Of a stretch of 64,000 nucleotides of DNA, positions 60,525 through 64,000 are shown piece by piece (position 1 is the first letter of the stretch; each line of letters starts with the position of its first letter). This stretch comes from Pedobacter africanus. GTDB lineage: Bacteria > Bacteroidota > Bacteroidia > Sphingobacteriales > Sphingobacteriaceae. A model generated the notes under the pieces. It was given only the letters and a program-made list of their open reading frames with translations, was not told the origin of the DNA and ran no database searches. The stretch is taken from NCBI RefSeq assembly GCF_900176535.1, contig NZ_FWXT01000003.1, forward strand, positions 496,001-560,000, read 5' to 3'. The position numbers and the translations under genes were made by a program.

Positions 60525-60553
60525 AAAAGTAGAAAATATAATTTGAATGTCAA
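60525..60553 (-). promoter_or_regulatory. Promoter candidate upstream of the VKOR-DsbA gene
   Basis: Minus strand: TTG (60553-60551), 18-nt spacer, TACTTTTA (60532-60525), one mismatch from TAnnTTTG; ATG follows after 25 nt. It could give a separate transcript for the second half of the cluster. Confidence 0.35.
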
Positions 60554-60565
60554 TGACACAATTGA

Positions 60566-62011
60566 TTATAATGAATCAAAAATTTCTTTTAATCGGGGGT
60601 CACTTGGTCTTGGCGCATCTGTGTTCAGCAGATTACCGTTTGCATCTACTAAAATGTATCTCGGGATAGTGTTTAGTTTAAAAAAAGTCGCAAAATCGGA
60701 TTCGAAATTATCAGGCATATGGTAGGTAGATTGCAAATTCAATTCTTTTGCTTTTGAAAGCCATGCAGCTGTACTCTTGTCGAAGGATAAATAAATTAGA
60801 TTTATTTTATTGCCATAGCTTTTTTCCAGTTCCTTTGAAAATGGGAACTCGTCAATACAAGGCCTGCACCAGGAAGCCCAGCAATCTATCAGGGTTGGCT
60901 TTTTTGCAATGACATCTTTTAATGGCTGTGATTTACCTTTTAAGTCTGTAATCTGGCTATTCATCACATCAATGAAATTCAGGTTTGCTTTTTCCTGCTT
61001 TGTTTTGAGCAATGAATCTATATAAGAGACAAATTTGGGATTCTTGCAGTCTGAGTTAAAGCGTGCAACTATTTCCGGGCTGATTATCCTATGATCGCCA
61101 TAGGTGATGTATTGTTTCATATGCCTTGATAGCAGATCGTCCCTCATCTCGTCATTGAAGTCTTTTTGAATCAGGTTGTAAGTCGTATTGAAGCGATTTT
61201 TATTGAAAAAATCAGTCGATTTGAAGGGAGAAGTCATTACCAGTAGATACTGGTAAACCACATGGGCTGCAGTTACTACTTTTGAAAATTGGGTGGATTT
61301 AAGTCTGTTGTAGTCAATTTTCGGATTTAGTATGGCGGTGATGTCAGCTGAATTGTCATCCGATTTCAGGGTGGACTGCAGGAAAACCAGGTCCCTTACA
61401 TAAGCTGCATAAACCTCATTATACACCATTTCCCTGATATGTAAAGGGATATGGTGTCTGATACTATAATCTTTCAGGTAATTTTCGCGACTACGAAATC
61501 TCGTTTCTGCAATCCGGATAAATTCATCAACCGTTTTCCCTTTTGGATTGATCATGTCCGATTTTACGTCGGTTGTGCTGAGCGCTATAGAATCCAGGAT
61601 GCTATATATGTATTTGTTTTTACCTGAATAAGTTAGACTATAATACCATGGCAGCAGTATATCCTTAGGTTTTTCCAGTTGGCCAATAGTGACTTTCATC
61701 GTATCTCCCGGAATTAAAATCACTTCATGACCAAAAAGATCTTCAAATATGGCAAGGCTGGTATCTTTGAGGGCATAGCTGACAATTGTGCTGTTCATCT
61801 CACCGGATTTAATTCCCTGGATATTTATAGGTTTATGAGTTGGGATTTTTCCGGTGCAAAGTGCGTATAGTTTTTGATTTAAAACAAAGTGAAATGCGTC
61901 TTTATTAAAGCCAGGTTGGTTTGGATTATAAGAAAGAGCTATGGTTGTTTGCTGGGCATTTGCATAGAGTTTTAGCAAAAGCAAGGGCAACAGGAGGAGC
62001 TTTAATTTCAT
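60566..62011 (-). CDS. TlpA-like thioredoxin-domain protein (paired with peptide 2)
   Basis: A 481-residue exported protein. Signal peptide at residues 1-19 ('MKLKLLLLPLLLLKLYANA'). About 350 residues of mixed, mainly helical sequence precede a TlpA-like domain with CRPC at about 382-385 ('DCWASWCRPCIDEFPF') and 'IPRYILVDANGNLLNTDAPRPSDPRL'. The frame is open to 62170, but that extension runs through the peptide 2 gene and lacks a signal peptide; the ATG at 62011 is chosen. It follows peptide gene 2 by 55 bp with a strong hairpin between. Predicted periplasmic thiol reductant or isomerase; partner inferred from context. Confidence 0.87.
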   Translation of the reverse strand: MKLKLLLLPLLLLKLYANAQQTTIALSYNPNQPGFNKDAFHFVLNQKLYALCTGKIPTHKPINIQGIKSGEMNSTIVSYALKDTSLAIFEDLFGHEVILIPGDTMKVTIGQLEKPKDILLPWYYSLTYSGKNKYIYSILDSIALSTTDVKSDMINPKGKTVDEFIRIAETRFRSRENYLKDYSIRHHIPLHIREMVYNEVYAAYVRDLVFLQSTLKSDDNSADITAILNPKIDYNRLKSTQFSKVVTAAHVVYQYLLVMTSPFKSTDFFNKNRFNTTYNLIQKDFNDEMRDDLLSRHMKQYITYGDHRIISPEIVARFNSDCKNPKFVSYIDSLLKTKQEKANLNFIDVMNSQITDLKGKSQPLKDVIAKKPTLIDCWASWCRPCIDEFPFSKELEKSYGNKINLIYLSFDKSTAAWLSKAKELNLQSTYHMPDNFESDFATFFKLNTIPRYILVDANGNLLNTDAPRPSDPRLKEIFDSL

Positions 62012-62028
62012 TCCATATAGTTTTTGTG

Positions 62029-62058
62029 TCAAGGTATGCATTTTCATGCATACCTTGA
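62029..62058 (-). promoter_or_regulatory. Perfect stem-loop between peptide 2 and its TlpA gene
   Basis: TCAAGGTATGCAT and ATGCATACCTTGA form a 13-bp perfect stem with a 4-nt loop. No T-run follows on the minus strand, so it is more likely a partial attenuator or mRNA-stabilising hairpin than a full terminator. It would favour higher peptide than TlpA expression. Confidence 0.7.
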
Positions 62059-62066
62059 AAATCGAA

Positions 62067-62336
62067 TTAGCAGGAAATGCTTGCACAGCATGGTTGTGAA
62101 TTACACCACGCATATGGATCTTGCGAAACAGGCATTGTAATGCTAGCCCCTGTTCCACAACCACCCCCACTGCCTGTTATCTCACAGGTCATGTAACCGC
62201 TGCCATCGTCATGAAAACAGGCATGGGTTGAGGCGCTGCATACCTGATTTGGTAAACAATCAGAATCTGTCATACAGTAGGCACCTCCTACTACTTTTTT
62301 CATCTCAGCCTTGCTGAGGGGTGTGAAATTTTTCAT
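62067..62336 (-). CDS. Double-glycine leader peptide 2, Cys-rich (bacteriocin-like precursor)
   Basis: An 89-residue precursor. The leader MKNFTPLSKAEMKKVVGG (residues 1-18) is nearly the same as that of peptide 1. The predicted mature peptide has 71 residues and ten cysteines, beginning 'AYCMTDSDCLPNQVC' and ending 'WCNSQPCCASISC'. The middle is Gly-rich. Beyond the leader and the CMxDxDC start the two peptides differ, as expected for diversified products of one export machine. It stands directly upstream of a TlpA gene, like peptide 1. Function unknown; a bacteriocin is the default guess, a signal or structural peptide the alternatives. Confidence 0.88.
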   Translation of the reverse strand: MKNFTPLSKAEMKKVVGGAYCMTDSDCLPNQVCSASTHACFHDDGSGYMTCEITGSGGGCGTGASITMPVSQDPYAWCNSQPCCASISC

Positions 62337-62486
62337 AATTTATTTTAGTTTGGTTACATAGCCCGATTTCACCAGGGCTACTTTGGTGATATAAATTCAA
62401 TTGCAATTTATATTCCTTATCATTTACAGATACAAAGCAAGTGTGCGCTGAAACAGCGATAACACCTTAACGGAACCTCTTCTGCT

Positions 62487-63632
62487 TTATTTAAAAATTT
62501 CATCTAATCTTTTGTAGATTGAATCGTCTTCGCCAACGTATCTCCCAACAATGTTCCCCTGAGGGTCGACAATAATTTTTGTTGGAAAACCGGCTACACT
62601 ATATTTAAGGACATAATCTTCGTCATTTCTGTTTAATACCTGGTGCCAGTGGTAATCTTTATTCTTGTCAAGAAAATCCCGCCATTTATCGCCATTGTCG
62701 GATTCATTGGCAACGCCTACCATTTCCATCTTGCCCTTGTATTTATCCAGATATTCTTTCATCTTGGGCATTCCGGAAACACACGGGCCGCACCAGGTAC
62801 CCCAAAAATCTATAACTACATATTTGCCTTTCAAAGCAGCCAGGTCAAACCTTTTTTTATTATAAGTATGGGGCGAGTTGATCGCTGGAGCAGGCTTCCC
62901 TATTGTGGTGGCCCTAAGCCCTTCTATTCTTTTTACAACTTCTATGTAGAAGGGGTTCGTTTTTAGCTTCTGCTGGTCCATTTTCTGATATAAGGCCATT
63001 GCTTCCTCGTTCCTGACCTGGCTTCTTAGCATCATATCACCAAGCAGCCAGGCTGCCGCCGCTGATGAAGGGTGATTCCTTATAAATGTTGTTTTGATAT
63101 TAACCACTTCATTGTCCAGCTTTTCAATCTGTTCTTTCGCTTTTTTTATAGCTAAAGAATCCGTAATTGTATTTTTACCGATTTTAACTGCCAGATTAAC
63201 ACTCTGGTTCATTAATGGATAGATAACCTTGTTTAAACTACCCAGGTCGTTATTTGCCGGATCTCCAGATGGGTAAGCATCAACGAAATCAGCAATTTTT
63301 CCGCTGAATTTTACATTTGCTCCCGGAAAGGCAATGAATTGAAATGTAGAGGATTTAGCGGGATAAAATCCTCTATCTACCCTTTTCATCACACTTTCAT
63401 TAGGAGGATAAAAGCTAATTGATTCCATACCTTCAATTTTACTATTATAATTGAAGTATCCATCACTAACTTTGACAGAATCGACCACCCTACTGCCATT
63501 TTTGTCCTTGGTATAAATGCGGATTATTTTTGATTCAAGGCCATCTATTTTGCCCGATACAGTGAATTTTCCTTCCTGGGCAAATACAGATGGAGAAAAG
63601 AACAACAAGGGAATTAACAATTTTTTTCTCAT
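62487..63632 (-). CDS. DUF4369-TlpA thioredoxin-family protein
   Basis: A 381-residue exported thioredoxin-family protein. Signal peptide at residues 1-18 ('FFSPSVFAQ'). An N-terminal DUF4369-like beta domain ('GKFTVSGKIDGLESKIIRIYTKDKNGSRVVDSVKVSDGYFNY') and a helical middle are followed by a TlpA domain with CGPC at about 281-284 ('IDFWGTWCGPCVSGMPKM') and 'AGFPTKIIVDPQGNIVG'. This domain order is very common in Bacteroidota. It is upstream of peptide gene 2 (150-bp gap) and 35 bp after the DsbD-N-like gene, so all are probably read together. Predicted periplasmic disulfide reductase. Confidence 0.92.
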   Translation of the reverse strand: MRKKLLIPLLFFSPSVFAQEGKFTVSGKIDGLESKIIRIYTKDKNGSRVVDSVKVSDGYFNYNSKIEGMESISFYPPNESVMKRVDRGFYPAKSSTFQFIAFPGANVKFSGKIADFVDAYPSGDPANNDLGSLNKVIYPLMNQSVNLAVKIGKNTITDSLAIKKAKEQIEKLDNEVVNIKTTFIRNHPSSAAAAWLLGDMMLRSQVRNEEAMALYQKMDQQKLKTNPFYIEVVKRIEGLRATTIGKPAPAINSPHTYNKKRFDLAALKGKYVVIDFWGTWCGPCVSGMPKMKEYLDKYKGKMEMVGVANESDNGDKWRDFLDKNKDYHWHQVLNRNDEDYVLKYSVAGFPTKIIVDPQGNIVGRYVGEDDSIYKRLDEIFK

Positions 63633-63667
63633 TTTATTACATTTTTCGGCTTTTAATGTTTTTCAGA

Positions 63668-64000
63668 TTATATCTGAATTTCATATGATTTATTAACTGG
63701 TGGAAAGCAGATATGCGTATCGCAGCATTGATACGAAATTGCGCAGGTTACGGCTCCTTTTCCACTACCACTGATCTCCTGGGTAAACGTGATCTCATCC
63801 TCATAAATGGTGGTTCCGCTATCGCTGAAGTACTTAAATGATGGCTTTTTTAAATCACCAACCTTGGTGAAGCCTTCTGGAAGATCGATTTTTAAAGCGG
63901 TTTGCGTATAAGGGTCAACATCAGCCACATATGCATAGATGTGGTAGCCAGGATGAATCCTGACTTTAACCACAACTTCTTTATTTGCTCCCTTATTTAC
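63668..64000 (-). CDS. DsbD N-terminal-domain-like protein (5' end cut by window edge)
   Basis: The last 110 residues of a gene that starts beyond the window. The visible part resembles the alpha domain of DsbD: 'KVRIHPGYHIYAYVADVDPYTQTALKIDLPEGF', 'YEDEITFTQEI', and at the C-terminus 'AISYQCCDTHICFPP', which matches the DsbD 'YQGCADAGFCYPP' region carrying the reactive cysteine pair. The gene ends after this domain, so the DsbD membrane part would have to be upstream or separate. The open frame continues to the window edge, and a GTG at 63973 is not taken as the start. It likely supplies reducing power to the TlpA proteins of the cluster. Confidence 0.75.
   Translation of the reverse strand, partial: VNKGANKEVVVKVRIHPGYHIYAYVADVDPYTQTALKIDLPEGFTKVGDLKKPSFKYFSDSGTTIYEDEITFTQEISGSGKGAVTCAISYQCCDTHICFPPVNKSYEIQI

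Noticed and set aside
62012..62170. N-terminal extension of the TlpA gene paired with peptide 2
   Set aside because: Runs through the peptide 2 gene and hairpin in another frame and would bury the obvious signal peptide that begins at 62011.
1..64000. tRNA, rRNA, CRISPR array, complete insertion sequence or known riboswitch
   Set aside because: I scanned the gaps by eye and saw no cloverleaf, no regularly spaced repeats, no transposase and no FMN, TPP, cobalamin or Mg2+ riboswitch pattern; a covariance-model search would be the proper test.

Overview
This window looks like chromosomal DNA of a Bacteroidota bacterium, most likely Sphingobacteriaceae and Pedobacter-like (inference from gene content). 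The signs are promoter-like TAnnTTTG boxes, almost no Shine-Dalgarno sequences, a serine palmitoyltransferase (sphingolipids), GH92 and DUF1080 carbohydrate proteins, many TlpA/DUF4369 thioredoxins, and Bacteroidota-type double-glycine leader peptides. Coding density is high, with many 1-4 bp overlaps. No tRNA, rRNA, CRISPR array or complete insertion sequence was recognised. The window cuts two genes: mgtE at the left edge and a DsbD-N-like gene at the right edge.

Region by region. 1-2969: minus-strand wbqC-like, corA and mgtE (Mg2+ transport). 3008-4908: acyltransferase and GT2 (envelope lipid/glycan). 4905-8111: M28 peptidase, aroQ, xerD-like recombinase, prmC. 8160-11962: ribD, an EamA transporter, a YigZ protein, a nucleoside phosphorylase and a small membrane protein. 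12051-14414: a GH92 mannosidase flanked by a 20-bp direct repeat. 14676-17979: mnmA, a 5'-nucleotidase split over two genes, and a glutathione peroxidase. 18100-18200: a strong inverted-repeat element ahead of topA. 21369-31780: secreted nuclease, alpha-2-macroglobulin plus PBP1C, lysoplasmalogenase. 31874-33112: an RRM protein and a dienelactone hydrolase. 33500-36895: a three-gene ceramide module (serine palmitoyltransferase, GNAT acyltransferase, epimerase-type reductase). 36956-39325: a zinc-ribbon membrane protein with an SPFH-SHOCT partner. 39328-41900: xseB, xseA and an LD-carboxypeptidase.

42106-51366 is a carbohydrate locus of two convergent operons sharing a bidirectional terminator. 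It holds a PmoA-like protein, two DUF1080 proteins (3-keto-glycoside hydrolase family), a Tat-exported Gfo/Idh/MocA oxidoreductase, a sodium/solute symporter and a dehydrogenase-like beta-propeller fused to cytochrome c. Together they suggest oxidative (3-keto) glycoside breakdown in the periplasm and uptake of the product. An MFS transporter and a thioredoxin follow.

53584-64000 is the most striking part: a minus-strand cluster for export of disulfide-rich peptides. Two small precursors (85 and 89 aa) share an 18-residue double-glycine leader and have ten cysteines each in the predicted mature part. Each lies directly upstream of a TlpA-like thioredoxin gene, with a stem-loop in between. Around them are a membrane VKOR-DsbA fusion that begins with a degenerate C39-like domain, a third TlpA protein, a DsbD-N-like protein, a C39-peptidase ABC transporter and an HlyD adaptor. 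The inferred route is synthesis with a leader, leader removal and export by the C39 ABC transporter with HlyD, and disulfide formation and proofreading by VKOR-DsbA, the TlpA proteins and the DsbD-like protein. The products' activity (bacteriocin, signal or other) cannot be told from sequence.
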